DNA from: Bugula neritina
Lineage: Eukaryota; Bryozoa; Gymnolaemata; Cheilostomatida; Bugulidae
Assembly: GCA_964035545.1 (NCBI GenBank)
Contig: OZ037773.1
Span: forward strand, 1,490,751-1,554,750
Direction: 5' to 3'
DNA length: 64,000 nucleotides
Shown: positions 1 through 12,258 of the stretch, one piece after another
How positions within the stretch are numbered: the first letter of the stretch is position 1
How the letters are laid out: the number at the start of each line of letters is the position of its first letter
Program-made: the position numbers and the translations under genes
The notes under the pieces: model-generated
Told to the model about the DNA's origin: nothing
Seen by the model: the letters and a program-made list of their open reading frames with translations, nothing else
Database searches by the model: none

Positions 1-314
1 AGGAACTGCTGGGTGATCAAAATACTAGGGGCGCTTTCGGATTCCCTACGCGTAGGGGTAACTGTAGGCCCTACGCAATGACCATTCGGCAACCATCACG
101 CAATTTTTCGAGGGGCCTAGATTGTTAAACCCCTTTTTCTTGGTCGAAATAATAGTTGAGAAAGTTTAAAGCATTTAACTGTAATGACCGATTTCATGCC
201 ATAAGGTTTCATGTAGTTTCCAAGCAGATTGATGCTTTAACAAATATCTTTCTTTTAACCACAGTATCTACATAATATTTTAGTATAATGTATATTATAT
301 TACATAGTGAGCTA
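1..314. other. Noncoding left edge of window
   Basis: No gene is seen here. A perfect 14-bp palindrome, ccctacgcgtaggg, lies at 44-57, followed by a related ccctacgc at about 70-77. The rest is AT-rich and leads into the first promoter block of the LU array. Confidence 0.5.
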
Positions 315-419
315 CAATATATAACAGTATAATACCCTACTAAACAGACAGTCTGTTACAGATTGGTAATCAGCAGAAACTTTGTACCATTTACTTTAGA
401 GAGCAGAACTAGCTCCGCC
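315..419 (+). promoter_or_regulatory. LU-array promoter block, copy A
   Basis: This is the first of four near-identical blocks that sit directly before an ATG. The block has a TATA-like tatataacagtat, then ccctactaaacagacagt, the hyphenated palindrome acagacagtctgt, and a stretch ending near agcagaaactttgtacc. The other copies are at 1301-1405, 3787-3895 and 12151-12258. Conservation up to the ATG supports core promoter plus 5' UTR; the transcription start cannot be placed. Confidence 0.6.
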
Positions 420-450
420 ATGAGACTACTCTCTGTTTTACTCTTGCTAG
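420..450 (+). CDS. Spare first exon of LU gene (signal peptide only)
   Basis: The exon encodes MRLLSVLLLLG, the same signal-peptide start as LU gene 1, and ends at a gtaag donor in phase 1. No second exon lies between it and the next promoter at 1301. It is therefore either a truncated duplicate or an alternative promoter and first exon that splices to the exon at 2119, which has the matching phase. The sequence alone cannot separate the two. Confidence 0.5.
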
Positions 451-754
451 GTAAGAAACAGTTAACTTAGAAGTGTTTGAGAATAATCAACCATGTTTTG
501 TGCAGAACAAGAATAGTGAGCTCTGGTGATCCAGCTACTGTGAACATAAACAACTGCATTTAGTTAGGTCAATGCCAGAAAAGGCTAAAAAGGTAACTGC
601 AGTATTTACATAATGTACCTATATATATGATAAAATTACCTAACTATATTACAACACTACAGTAACACAATTAGTTATTTAGTGTTATTATTACACATAC
701 TATAATACATAGTAAGTTAATAAAATAACAAAATTTTACATACTGTATTATTAT

Positions 755-905
755 ACACTGTAGTAGTATAGTACACACTGTAGTAGTACACACTGTAGTA
801 GTACACACTGTAGTGGTATACACTGTAGTGGTACACACTGTACTATTATACACTGCAGTGGTATGCACTGTAGTAGTATACACTGAAGTGGTACACACTG
901 TAGTA
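755..905. repeat. About 15-bp minisatellite (tagtagtacacactg)
   Basis: Roughly ten imperfect copies of a 15-bp unit lie between the spare first exon and promoter copy B. The reverse strand is open in frame only because the unit length is a multiple of three; it is not read as a gene. Confidence 0.8.
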
Positions 906-1300
906 CTAAACATTTTAGTAATATTTAAACCATTGTAATATACGTTAGTATTATAAATATTCAAAGGTAAATCGGAGAGATTTTTATTCACTAGCCTCTA
1001 ATTCAAAACAAATCAGGAAAGTGTTGTTAAGCAAACTTTGTGTTTTCAGTAACAGCTGGAAAAGTTTTGAGGCTAAGCAACTTTTCGTAATTGTTATTTA
1101 CTTCATGTCAGTTTTCAAAATGGCATGTTTTTAAGTTGTAGACCCACTGAGCTTTTTCTATTCAACAGAAAAATTTTATTAAATCCAGTAATCTTCTTGG
1201 CAAGGAAACCCCCTAGGGAGATGCTGTGCTACATTACTGTATATATGTACATATATACAGTAATTTAGTAAATGTATATCATTATAAGCTACAGTTAGGT

Positions 1301-1405
1301 GTATATATAACAGTATAATACCCTACTAAACAGACAGTCTGTTACAGATTGGTAATCAGCAGAAACTTTGTACCATTTACTTTAGAGAACAGAACCAGCT
1401 TAACT
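1301..1405 (+). promoter_or_regulatory. LU-array promoter block, copy B
   Basis: Same block as 315-419, directly before the ATG of LU gene 1. The hyphenated palindrome acagacagtctgt is at 1330-1342. Its half-sites CAGAC and GTCTG resemble SMAD-type elements, which is only a resemblance. Confidence 0.6.
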
Positions 1406-2782
1406 ATGAGACTACTCTCTGTTTTACTCTTGCTAGGTAAGAACCAGTTAACTTAGGTGGACAGAAATTATAGCAGCTTCCATCTTTGCATGGATTATCA
1501 ATAAACACATCTCGAGTTACTGCTATACTATAAATTTTTTCAGTATGATTTTGCTACTTGACACTGAATATAACACAATAATGCATAATAAATATACAGG
1601 TTTTATTATAATTATGATGTTTTATCACAACTTTCTAAGCTAAGATGTAGATGTCATAACTTCATCACTGTACTTATACTTTCTTGAACAGCGTGTAAAC
1701 CTTGCTATGGTAGTACAGTGCTATAGTGTTACATTCTACATACTAATGATAAATTCAACACTTATTATATTTTTTTAAATTTTCTAGTAAAGCAGTACTG
1801 GTTGATATGCTAATATAATATTTGTAGTATAATGACCTATTTATTGCATGATAGCCTATATATAAGTATGTTTATAGCCCAAATGTACACATTCAACTCT
1901 AGGGATCAATTATTTGAAAGTAAACAGCTATTTGCACATGTTTGCAATGTCTTGTGTTTCTGTCAACATTTATAAAAGGCAGTGAATGAAATTGATTGAG
2001 TATCATGTGTCTGATTAACTTCCTCCCTATTTATATAATACAATCACAAAGTCTACAAAATAAGCACATATTCATAGGCAGGTGGTATAACCATGAGCTT
2101 CCTGATATAATATTTTAGGTGCGATGACTTTGACTTATGCGTATCAATATTGCAACGTTTGCGACTCCACGCTAGATCCGGACTGTGGTGACGAGTATAA
2201 GCATCAAAACTGGCATACGAAGTCCTGCCCTCCTGGCTTGAGAAATGGATGCAGTAAAGAGAAGATCGGGGGAGAAATTGGTGGCGTTGTAAAAGCAAAA
2301 GGTGCCAAACAGTCTAATTGATTTTATTTGCCAAATATTTAAACAGTTGAAGAGTGAATGCTACACAACAAAACAAAACATAAATTGAGACTGTTAGGAC
2401 TACATTTTTTGCTAGTAATACATCCGAAACAGTTCATTTGATGCACGTTTTTGTGCTGTTTAAAGTTAGAAGATCTTGTGGTGCACCTTTCCCAACGAAA
2501 AACTGCGGAATCCATGAGGGCGAGGATTCTAGAAGAAGAGCTGTGTATCACTACGCATGTTCCTGCATTCATAACATGTGCAACAGTGCATCTGGTATCT
2601 CTGTCACTCTCTCTCTTCTAGCTGGTTAGTAACTATAGTAACCTGTCATGTTCTTATACTTGTCTATTAAAGCACCCATCAAATTTGTGTTGTTGCATGT
2701 GAATAACTTATACAACTCCTTGCAAAATATGAAACAGAATTTGTCTTGCATTGCAGCTGCTTTGGTTAAACATCTGATATAA
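1406..2782 (+). CDS. LU (Ly6/uPAR-type) domain protein 1, secreted or GPI-anchored
   Basis: Exons are 1406-1436, 2119-2301, 2466-2624 and 2757-2782, all joined in phase 1, giving 132 residues. Exon 1 encodes the signal peptide MRLLSVLLLLG. Exons 2 and 3 carry the ten cysteines of an LU three-finger fold: the N-terminal pair as C-x2-C, then four more, then C-x-C and a final CN. After CN comes SASG and a hydrophobic stretch ending in AALVKHLI, the layout of a GPI-attachment signal. The end of exon 2 uses a weak donor (gtgcca) chosen by alignment with the other three genes. The family works outside the cell as adhesion, receptor or modulator proteins; ligands here are unknown. The array suggests recent local duplication. 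Confidence 0.85.
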
Positions 2783-2991
2783 AGTTGACTCAACAGTCTG
2801 CATAAGTTCTCAGCATAGACATCTATACATGTGACCAATCACAGCATCTCTAAGAAACATCCAATCAGCAATGAAGAAACATGACTTACATATGGACTTG
2901 GGACATTAAGATAGCTTCTCCCTTCTTTGTTTAAATCATCTATAACAAAGAATTGCATGATTGCTATGGATATTTTCTAACTTTTGCTATC

Positions 2992-2997
2992 AATAAA
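2992..2997 (+). terminator. AATAAA polyadenylation signal of LU gene 1
   Basis: AATAAA lies about 210 bases after the stop. The 3' region between them has two CCAAT boxes and is closely copied after LU gene 2. Confidence 0.5.
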
Positions 2998-3466
2998 ATT
3001 ATTAAATTGTTTTCTTCATGATTTTCTGAGTAGAAAACTTCGAAACAGAAATCTAGATTATAGCCCTTAGAACTGTGATTAACTTATGATGCCTGCTTTG
3101 GTCCAGAACAGATTAAAGTGACCTGCTTTTATAGCCCTAAAATTATGATACGAAGCATGTCAGTTCGCAAAGTCTGTTTACTAAATTTTATGCCAAGGGG
3201 ATCAAGAAAATAGTATTAGGATAACAGAAACCTGTTGACCTGTCTAAAAATTATTCCAAAAAAATAAAAAGTAATGTATTTAACTTGATTGCAATTTGAC
3301 TTATAGCAAAATTATTTTTACTTCTTGAATCGCTCTTAATTGTGTCTTACTCATACATGAACTGCAGAATATTTACGCTGTGGAAGATTTACAGTGCAGA
3401 CGACTCATTTGTTGAACACATTTCTTTTAGTTTTGTCATGGTAACTACATGAAAAGCATATATAAC

Positions 3467-3895
3467 GTGCATCTAAAGTTCTACAGTAGAACCAAAATAT
3501 TGTGGGCAGTCATCTACAGGATGCGGCAGCACGCTGTTTGAGATGAGCAACGTTAGATGAAAGACGAGATTTTCAACAGCAATTTGTATTTAAGGGTGTC
3601 TTTAGGTAACTTAGCATTTGATCTAATTAAATTTTTCGTGGTAGACACGCCCTAAATAACCATGATTATTTAAAAATTGCGTAATCTAATTGATCAGTCT
3701 GAACAGCTATTTTTATCCCCTAAAGAAATGTCTCCCTACAAAATTATAGTGTTTGTATTATATTATATAGTAACCTATAATTAAGTGTGTATATATATAA
3801 CAGTATAGTACCCTACTAAACAGACAGTCTGTTACAGATTTGTGTTCAGCAGAAACTTTGTACCATTTACTTTAGAGAACAGAACCAGCTTCACT
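3467..3895 (+). promoter_or_regulatory. Extended upstream region and promoter block, copy C
   Basis: The promoter block occupies 3787-3895. The preceding 320 bases are copied, with differences, upstream of LU gene 3 (from about 11626): both have a stretch ending agttct-ac-agtagaacc, a cgtggtagacac stretch and atgtctccct. The duplicated unit thus includes several hundred bases of upstream DNA. Confidence 0.55.
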
Positions 3896-5863
3896 ATGAG
3901 ACTACTTCCTGTTTTACTCTTGCTAGGTAAGAAATCTTTAGCTTTATAAAACTTCACAATATGCTATAGTGTCACAATATGCTATAGTGTCACAATGCTA
4001 GAGTTTCACAATGCTATAATGTCACAATGCTATAGTGTCACAATGCTAGGGTGTCACAATATGTCATAGTGTCACAATGCTAGGGTGTCACAATGCTAGT
4101 GTGTCACAATGTTAGGGTGTTACATTACTATAGTGTCACAATGCTAGGGTGTCACATTGCCATAGTGTCACAATGCTAGGGTGTCACAATGCTAGGGTGT
4201 CACAATGCCATTGTGTCACAATGCTAGGGTGTCACATTGCTATAATGTCACAATGCTATAGTGTCACAATGCTAGGGTGTCACAATATGCTATAGTGTCA
4301 CAATGCTAGGGTGTCACAATGCTAGGGTGTCACAATGCTATAGTGCCACAATGCTAGGGTGTCACCATATGTAAACTTGCTCCAAGAAAATTATGAGTTC
4401 TATATAAAAACTCACCGTGTGTTTGAAACACAATGTGTAGTTGTCGCCTTCAATAAATTACATTTTCTTTATTTCTAAACACATTAAAGTGAAGCTAAGA
4501 GCCAATCAACTTTTGTTGAACAGTTAATATTTGTTAGTGATGCATTGCAAAATAAAGCTGATGTAACTTTGCAGTGCATTAAAAATTGGGCATCAAGTTT
4601 AGCTGTGTGTTGAGTTTGACTGCAAACAATCATCTATGGTAATTGCTAGAATCACAAACCACTGGTTTTTCATTTTCATTTTTAAAGTGGGGGCATTATA
4701 GCATGATGTTGAAAGAAGAAGGGGTGTAAATATGCACCACTGGCATGTTTTAGGTGCAGTTACTGCTAGTTACGGGATGAATTGCTACGTTTGCGACTCG
4801 TTGACAGACCCAGGCTGTGAGGATGATTATAACACACCCATCAAGCACCTCACAGCTTGTCCGGCACATTTGAGTGACGGATGCAGCAAAGAGAAATCTG
4901 GAGGGAAGGTTGATGGCTCTCCAGAAATAAAAGGTGACAATTACTTTGAGCTGTTTTACATAGACACTTTGAAAATTGTGTTGCCAATCTTTATCTTGTC
5001 TGGTATTTCAAATTATATAGGCGGCCCCAGGGCCAGATGCGGCCCCCATTTATGTGGCCCTCAAAGGTATAACAAATAAAACTATTTTGCACACAAATAT
5101 AAATTATAGTGGAAAAAAATCACCTTTCATATGTCTTATTTTTATATACCTATGCTAAAAAATGCAATGACAGTAACTATTGTAGTTTCATTGCATAATG
5201 ATTTATAAAAATTTGAAATACAAATTAAAAATTACTGAAGCTATGCCCCCCCCAGCCCAAGTAAAATTTTACAATGTGGCCTTTGGCATGAAAGATTCTA
5301 TTTTAGTGGCCTTTGCCGTGAAAAAGTTAGACATCTCCGATTTAAACAATAACTTGTGCTTATAAAATTATGAGCAAAACTGTTTTTTCACATTCTTTAA
5401 CTTATTTTGTGCGTATTTTATAAAAGTGAAGAGATCTTGTGGCAAGCAGTTTGAAACTTCTCCGTGCAGAATAATAAAAGGTAAAGATGTCAAGGGAAGA
5501 TACAACATGTACTTTTACGCATGTTCCTGCACTGGAGAAGGATGTAACAGTGCTTCTGGTCTCTCTCTCACTCTCTCCGTACTAGCTGGTAAGTAACCCT
5601 AGTAACCTGGCCATGTTCTTATACTAGAGTGGGAAAATACAGTGTTTATTTGTTCATATTTATTAGAGCTCTTACATTACTTACTCGAGTTATTTAACTA
5701 AAGATTATGTTAGTAGTTTTCTCTAGCTATCTTACGCTAGTTCCACATCTATATGTAATATGTATGTATATGTGACTATGTAACTAACTTATAGAAGTCT
5801 TTGCAGCATATGAAACAGAATTTGTTTTGCATTGTAGCTGCTTTGGTTAAACATCTGATATAA
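3896..5863 (+). CDS. LU (Ly6/uPAR-type) domain protein 2, secreted or GPI-anchored
   Basis: Exons are 3896-3926, 4754-4933, 5427-5588 and 5838-5863, phase 1 throughout, giving 132 residues. The signal peptide starts MRLLPVLLLLG. Ten cysteines have the same order as in gene 1: NCYVC, then singles, SCG, then ACSC and GCN. The tail NSASG plus a hydrophobic segment ending in AALVKHLI fits a GPI signal. Intron 1 is largely a 16-bp minisatellite and intron 2 holds an hAT-like element. An AATAAA follows at 6084. Function beyond family level is not known. Confidence 0.85.
3957..4372. repeat. About 16-bp minisatellite in intron 1 of LU gene 2
   Basis: About 25 copies of a unit like cacaatgctagggtgt, with variants cacaatatgctatagtgt. 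It begins about 30 bases after the donor of exon 1 and fills about half of the intron. Confidence 0.9.
5015..5345. mobile_element. hAT-like nonautonomous element, decayed copy
   Basis: Segments rich in gcggccc and gtggcccttt are shared with the better-preserved element at 31033-31376, in the same order: gatgcggcccccat, atttatgtggccctc, acaatgtggcc, then a tail close to agttagacatctccga. The left terminal repeat is not clear. It sits in intron 2 of LU gene 2. Confidence 0.6.
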
Positions 5864-6083
5864 AGTTGACTCAACTGCCTGCATAAGTTTTCAGCATAGA
5901 CATCTATACGTGTGACCAATCACGGCACCTCAAAGAAACATCCAATCAGCAATGAAGAAACATGACTCACACGTGAACTTGGAAAACGCTTAACTAAATT
6001 ATTTTTCTACCAAATTACTGTTCACACTATCTAAAAATATAATATTGTATGATTGCTATAAACTTTTCCCTTTCTTTGCTATT

Positions 6084-6089
6084 AATAAA
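6084..6089 (+). terminator. AATAAA polyadenylation signal of LU gene 2
   Basis: The signal lies 221 bases after the stop, in a 3' region that matches the one after LU gene 1, including paired CCAAT boxes. Confidence 0.5.
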
Positions 6090-9000
6090 ATTATGAATAT
6101 AATAATTTTCTGGTGTTTTACCGTATAAATTTGCCTAATAGATAGAGATCTAAATTATAGCCCTAAAACTTCAATTACTTTTTTGCGATATCTGCTTTGT
6201 TTCAGAACCATTTTAGAAAGGTTAGTTCTAGTTTTGCAATACAATGAAAGTATGAATTATGGCCACTTTCTTACTGGAACTTTGGTGAAATGAGTAGTAC
6301 AGGTGATTCACTAGGTAAACACACACAGCATAGTTAAGGTCACCCCCAGCAAAAAATCATCTCATAATCTAGTCTCAGTTCCTATATGCTATCGCTCTGT
6401 GGGTGGCATGCGTATTGCCTACTTGCTATAATTTAGCATGAGGTTGAACAATTGCCAACAAACCATCACATTAGCTAGGGCTGCACCTATCATCACTATC
6501 TATTGAGCAAGCATGTGGTCGTGGCACGCCTCAACATCACCTTATTATTACAACAGGCTAATGCATGATTCATTTCATGTACAATATACTTGATGCACAA
6601 AGGAAGATGATTTTCATAACTTCTGTTCAACCAACAATGTAAAACTATTTCAGTTTCTGGAAGCAAGCTAAATGTTTATACTTTACTCAATATTTATCTA
6701 TTTGGCTATTCTAATGAAATAATTATTGACCATAACTTCTGAAATGATAATGCAGATATTATTTAAATAACTTAGAATTCAGATGCAACAAATAGTTTAG
6801 AGAGATACTCTTTTCTCAAAACATAATGTTTTCAGGCTAGACTATTTATCTGTTCAATACTATTGACTAACCTTAAACCAATAATGCCTTTATTATTAAA
6901 CTCATTTTTTAGTTGCACTAACTAAAAGCTAAAATTGATTTCTTAGTGCTGACTCTTAATATCAGTTACAGACGGCCCAATAGCTTATAAGCATAGTGAA
7001 GAGAATTGTGTAGGAAAAATAGTTATGCTATTGAGAACTTTTTGGTAGCTGTAAGGGGCAGATATGCAGTATTTTGTGCGACTGCTTTGAGTTTGGGTAA
7101 AGAATTTGATTGCTGCAAGTTTTTAATAAAACTATAGTACTTGTGTTGTCCCTTTAGTACTAGTATAAGCATTAATCAACACTCATTGAAGTGAGTTGGA
7201 ACTTATATATATTTGCTTCCTGTTGTATACAGTCTAAACTCTGAAGAGTCCAATCAAGCCTACATGGCTTCGAGCTGAATGTCAAAATTGACTATGAGCT
7301 ATATCTTGTTGCTCAACACAGGGCTACTGGGCTACAGTATACTGGTGGCAACTGCTAACGCAGTGTTCACTCAAGCATGATATCATGGACTTGTATACCA
7401 ACTCAAAGCCAAGATTATCAAGTGTTATATGTTTCTAAATTTAGCATCTAATAGAAAAAGCTGTGTCTAGTTGGACTGACTGACACCATGCTTGCCTGAG
7501 TTAAACAGTCAAGATGAAAAGTTTTAATCTTAGCTAGGCAAGTATTGAGATTTTGAAAAGAAAACCTCCTTAAGATAAGATAAAAGATATCCATTGTGGA
7601 TTCAGATTTTTTCCAGTCTGATAGGTGTCATTTAATAAGCTCAAATATTAGTAATGCATTAGCCTATCTGCCATATTTTGATACTGCAGATATAATATTC
7701 CATAAAAAAATTGACTTAAGAATTTAGGTATGTGTAACAAATCAACCGGATTTATTTAAACACCAAATAGCCATTACTAAAGATCACAACAAAAATCAGT
7801 GTGAATCTTAAAGCATAACATAATTACTTTATATCTGTATGATCAGGCATAGAAGTAACAAGTTCAATAAATAAATTGAACATGCAGAAGGTATAACAGC
7901 TGTGATTATTGTGAAGAAACAAATCAGGCCTTTTTATAGAAATACATCCTATACGTATATTACAAACATGGGGGAAATAATAGGTTAGTTTCCTAATTAT
8001 TTTTCTCAAACATTAAATAATGAATAATGGCAAGAATGACTTTGTAAAGAAGCAGAATCTATAGAAAATCAAGCTGCAAAAGCCAAACTAAAAAACACAT
8101 TGCTAGGGTGATTAGCCCTATCGATTATTTTAAGTTTAATTTTAGTTTTTATATCCTTTGATAAAAGTCCTATTTCCACAGGTAGAGTCTTGAGATATAT
8201 AGGTGTCAATTGTAGAGTATTATCCTTTTTGAATATAAAAAAAAGAGTAGAGTGGAGTAGAGAATCTAAAGATCCTATAAGAGCTGCAGCTGACATTATA
8301 GAAAGGATGTCCTGAGTAGATATACTAGCATTTCTTTGACAAAACCTGATCATCTAGTCGTCCACTTCATCTAAAATACAAATACCAGTTTTCTCAATAC
8401 ATGCAAAAGTAATTTCCAACATTTTCAATTTGAATTAACATGCTCGTACATCACAGTTAGTACTATAATATAGTCTATATTTTGTAACATCTACTTATAC
8501 CGTAATTACATAAAAGCTGCTGGTAACTGTTTAAAAGACACAGCTCATAATTACAATTATTACGTTGAATGCTCCCTTAAGATCGCATTTTTCAAATAAT
8601 TCCCCATTATATATGACTGACATGATGACTATACAATTCTTTTGAAACATATGCATTGCTTATATTTCAAGTTGGTCATTCAATGTAAATGTAATTTGGT
8701 ATGCTGCAAGTATTAGTACAATTAGAATTACTTAACAGAAACTCTTCAGTGCAAAAATATATTTTCTATGTGACTATATACTCAACCACAGAACTCTAAA
8801 TAATTTGAAAAAAGTTATGGCCAGTAATAAATTTGGATTATGTTCTTAAAGTTGATTACATAATTATGATAATAAAACCAACTGACAATTTTGATCTAGT
8901 TTTACATCACTATGACTATTAGTATTACTATGCATTTATTGAACATAAAACTCAAACCTGAAGCTTAGTGATACTGCACAATGCTAATAATAATACAGTT

Positions 9001-9175
9001 ATAATAGTAATACTAATACTAATAGTAATACACAGTATAGGCCTACTGTAATATACTAATAGTACAACTATATACAAATACTATAAAATTAATTATAATT
9101 ATTAAATCATTGCTTGCAAGCAATATAAAATAAAAATATGTGAATTTGCTGAAGGAGGCAGTAGTACTCACTTAC

Positions 9176-9294
9176 CCTTGAAGTTAAACTCCTAAAGTTG
9201 ATCAAAGTACACACCTTCATCCTAGGTTCGAGAGGGAAGAGATGTTCTTCACTCAATTTTATCATGATAATCCCATCGCCAGTTGGCACGTTCA
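9176..9294 (-). CDS. Isolated exon-like stretch, unidentified
   Basis: On the minus strand a 39-codon open stretch is bounded by an AG (tctgcaaag) and a strong donor (AGG then gtaagtgag). Its residues include NVPTGDGIIMIKLSEE and EHLFPLEP, which look like real protein. No partner exon was found nearby and the family was not recognised. It may be an exon fragment, a pseudoexon or chance. Confidence 0.25.
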
Positions 9295-11229
9295 CTTTGC
9301 AGATTGTAATTTAATATCGAATATTTTTATTTACTGGGCTAGCTTTTACTATAAGTAACATATCAATCTGGGCGAGATCACCAACGCTTATAGCTACGTA
9401 TGATATTACACAGCTCGGTTTATTTGAAGGCAGTGCACTGCAGCTGTGGAATGACTAGGGTAGCATATCCAGGAGTGGATGTAAATTATAAACGTTCTAC
9501 GTGCTTTTTGAAAACATTATAGTGATAGCATGCGATTTAGTCATTGATATAAAATTAAAGTTATTGTTTTAAAATAATGATTTACTTAAAAAAACAGTTA
9601 TTTATTTATTTTATTATTGCTTTTTTTTTTAAAAATTAATTGGTAAAGTTTTGAACATCCCTAATAATACCACAACTATACTCCACTCCTTTAGTTGTAA
9701 CCTAATTAGATTAGAAGTCACATCTTCAATACAAACGAGCTAGGCTTAGTATTTCTGATGTCTGTATACTGCTGCATTAGCTTTAAAGTTTGAACTGTAG
9801 TGAAGGTCTTACTGAATTAGTAGACTGAAAGTGCAAAACCTAGTAAGCTACCAACACTATAAATTGTTATAAGCGAGTAAAGGAAATGAACAGTATATGT
9901 GTACAGAAACTTGTACTCAAATACATTGACACCATAGTTATGGTTATTTGAGATGCAGTTGTATTAAAAAAAAATTGTGAATTGAATACTCATTATAGAC
10001 ATTACATCATGCTGAATCGGGTTACATATTTGACTATTTAAAGCTGTTTTTATAAAAAAACTTAACTATGTTACTTATCAGTGACAAGTAATATAGCATT
10101 TAAATTTAAACCATGAGCTCATTTCAGCTAAAAATAGCAGCCCCTTGTCACTGCACATGAATGGCTGGCCACTGTTTGAGCCATTAGCAAAATAGCTTAC
10201 AGCTATTGCAAGCCTGCTACATGCAAGAATTATGTATCAATCAGAAACTTCTTATTCAATTGCAAGCATACCAAAATTGTATTACCATGATATAAAAAGT
10301 TGCCTACATAGGTGCAATAGTAGAAAAGCTTAAACAGCCTAAATTTGTCAAAAGATGCTAATTTGAGAACAGGTTGAAATTCTCTCTAAACTTTTTTGCT
10401 GCATCTCAGCATAGGGTCTAATTTATCAATATCCTCATCACTACACATACCTCATACTTGGTATACTCATGCACCTGGTATAATAAGATTACTTTTAAAA
10501 TAAAGTTATGCAATTACTACTCAATTGATTAAAAATTCCCTCCAACAATTTTTGTAGACTCCAAAATTTTTTAATATTTTGCATTAACAATACAATAAGC
10601 TTGGTTACAAATTATATATTATTATTATAATTTAGATTGCTGTACAGAACCACAAAATAATGTGCTTTGAAATCACACACAAAAGCTATAAAACTCAGTG
10701 GCTATTACCTCTCATTAGCATTATAAGGTGCTTGGGCTCTCACGCAAGCTGTATAATTACTAAACTGTTTTGGACTAAAAATATATAGGATATAAACTAT
10801 AGAGTATACACTTGAACGCCACTAGCTTGGAAGCTCTGCTTCCTAGTTAGACTTCAGAAATTGCTTCGTTTTAGTACAACTAATTAATCTAGATTCAGAG
10901 TAGATTACACATTGTACAGGGTATCAGCTGTAGGCAGTACAACAACATTGCCATCACCAAGATTCCAACTATTACAGCTACTATAATATAATAACCAGTC
11001 TCATACCGCCTGATTATTTTACTGCAGAGATGAACTTTAACCCTTTGGTTTAGCGCGCACAACATGAATCATAGGCCGCGCGAGCTCCCTGTAATAATTA
11101 TGATGGCTACGATGCAGCGCAGCTCTACCGTGTTCAGCCAAGCATGCAGACTAAGTGAGAAGCAAAATTTCTAATAAAACCAGTGTATAAATTACATGTT
11201 TACACTTATTCTATTGAAGCTATGCAGAA

Positions 11230-11520
11230 AATTTGAAAAGGTTCCAATAGACAAATATCTTATCACTCCATAGGTCAATTTTCGCCAAGATATATTAATT
11301 AGGGATTGAATTATAATTCGGGCACTGAGACCATGTTTTTTTGAGCAAAAATGGGCAAAATTTGGTAGTTTTTGGGGCATAAAAGTGCAACAGATAACAT
11401 AAATAAAAGTTTTAAAAAAGGTTCCAATAGAGCAGCAAGAGATATACAACATAGTTTTTGAATTTTGTTTCTAGACTCAAAATTGATTGAGTTATGAGTT
11501 GGGCACTGTTTCATATATAA
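11230..11520. repeat. Divergent tandem duplication of about 180 bp
   Basis: Two units each hold aaggttccaatag and end near gggcactg (about 11320 and 11505). Divergence is high, so this is an old duplication. Confidence 0.4.
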
Positions 11521-11625
11521 TTATAATGGAGCAATGAAATTACTGATTCAGTAGAAGGATGACCTTAATCAAGCTGTGCATTCCTCTTAGTTGTGTCACA
11601 TGAACAACAAGAGAAACTTTCCAAA

Positions 11626-12150
11626 GTGTATCTGAAGTTCTATAGTAGAACCAATACAAACAAATCTCTAAGACACGTCAGTAACTACTGCTGGTAGAGT
11701 TGATGGTTCAGTATCAACGCTAATAATTGGCATGATAATTTCAACAGTAGTACGCTTGATTTTATATACAAATTGTGAATCATATTGTACAAAGAAACTA
11801 CTCTTGTTGTACATGTATATAAAATACTGTATATTAAACATCTTTACCATCGTAGTACAGCCAAATGCATGACCCTCACTCTTAGCTGCACTGACTCATA
11901 AAGAATTAACATTTCAAGATCTAAGGAAGCAAACTTCTGTACCAAAGAGCTCTTAGCCTAGTTTCTTCACCTAAGTTAGCATTTATTCTCTCACATGGCT
12001 TCGTGGTAGACACACCTTAAAGCAACATGGTGATTTAAGCATTACATAACCAAGTTGATTAGTCTAAACAGCTATTTTTATCTCCTACAGGGATGTCTCC
12101 CTATAAAATTATAGTGTTTGTATTATATTATATAGTAACCTATAGTTAAG
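11626..12150. other. Duplicated upstream segment of LU gene 3
   Basis: Shares ordered blocks with 3467-3786 upstream of LU gene 2, for example agtagaacc, tggtagacac, aacagctatttttatc, gatgtctccct and a run ending tatagtaacctata. It shows that the array grew by duplication of units larger than the transcript. Confidence 0.55.
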
Positions 12151-12258
12151 TGTATATATATAACAGTATAATACCCTACTAAACAGACAGTCTGTTACAG
12201 ATTTGTGTTCAGCAGAAACTTTGTATCATTTACTTTAAAGAACAGAACCAGCTTCACT
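12151..12258 (+). promoter_or_regulatory. LU-array promoter block, copy D
   Basis: Fourth copy of the block before an ATG, almost identical to copy C, with the same TATA-like run and hyphenated palindrome. Confidence 0.6.

Larger units (their letters stand above)
6090..11620. other. Long gene-poor interval inside the LU array
   Basis: No LU exon and no confident gene is seen on either strand. It is AT-rich, with short atagtaatacta-type repeats near 8990-9090 and a small C+G-rich patch near 11050-11130. One isolated exon-like stretch (9176-9294) and a divergent duplication (11230-11520) are listed separately. Confidence 0.5.

Noticed and set aside
44-57. 14-bp palindrome ccctacgcgtaggg at the window edge
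   Set aside because: Short, single and without context; could be chance or an element end outside the window.
8069-8353. A 94-residue minus-strand frame
   Set aside because: Not recognised, no neighbouring exon or promoter, AT-rich context; kept out of the features.
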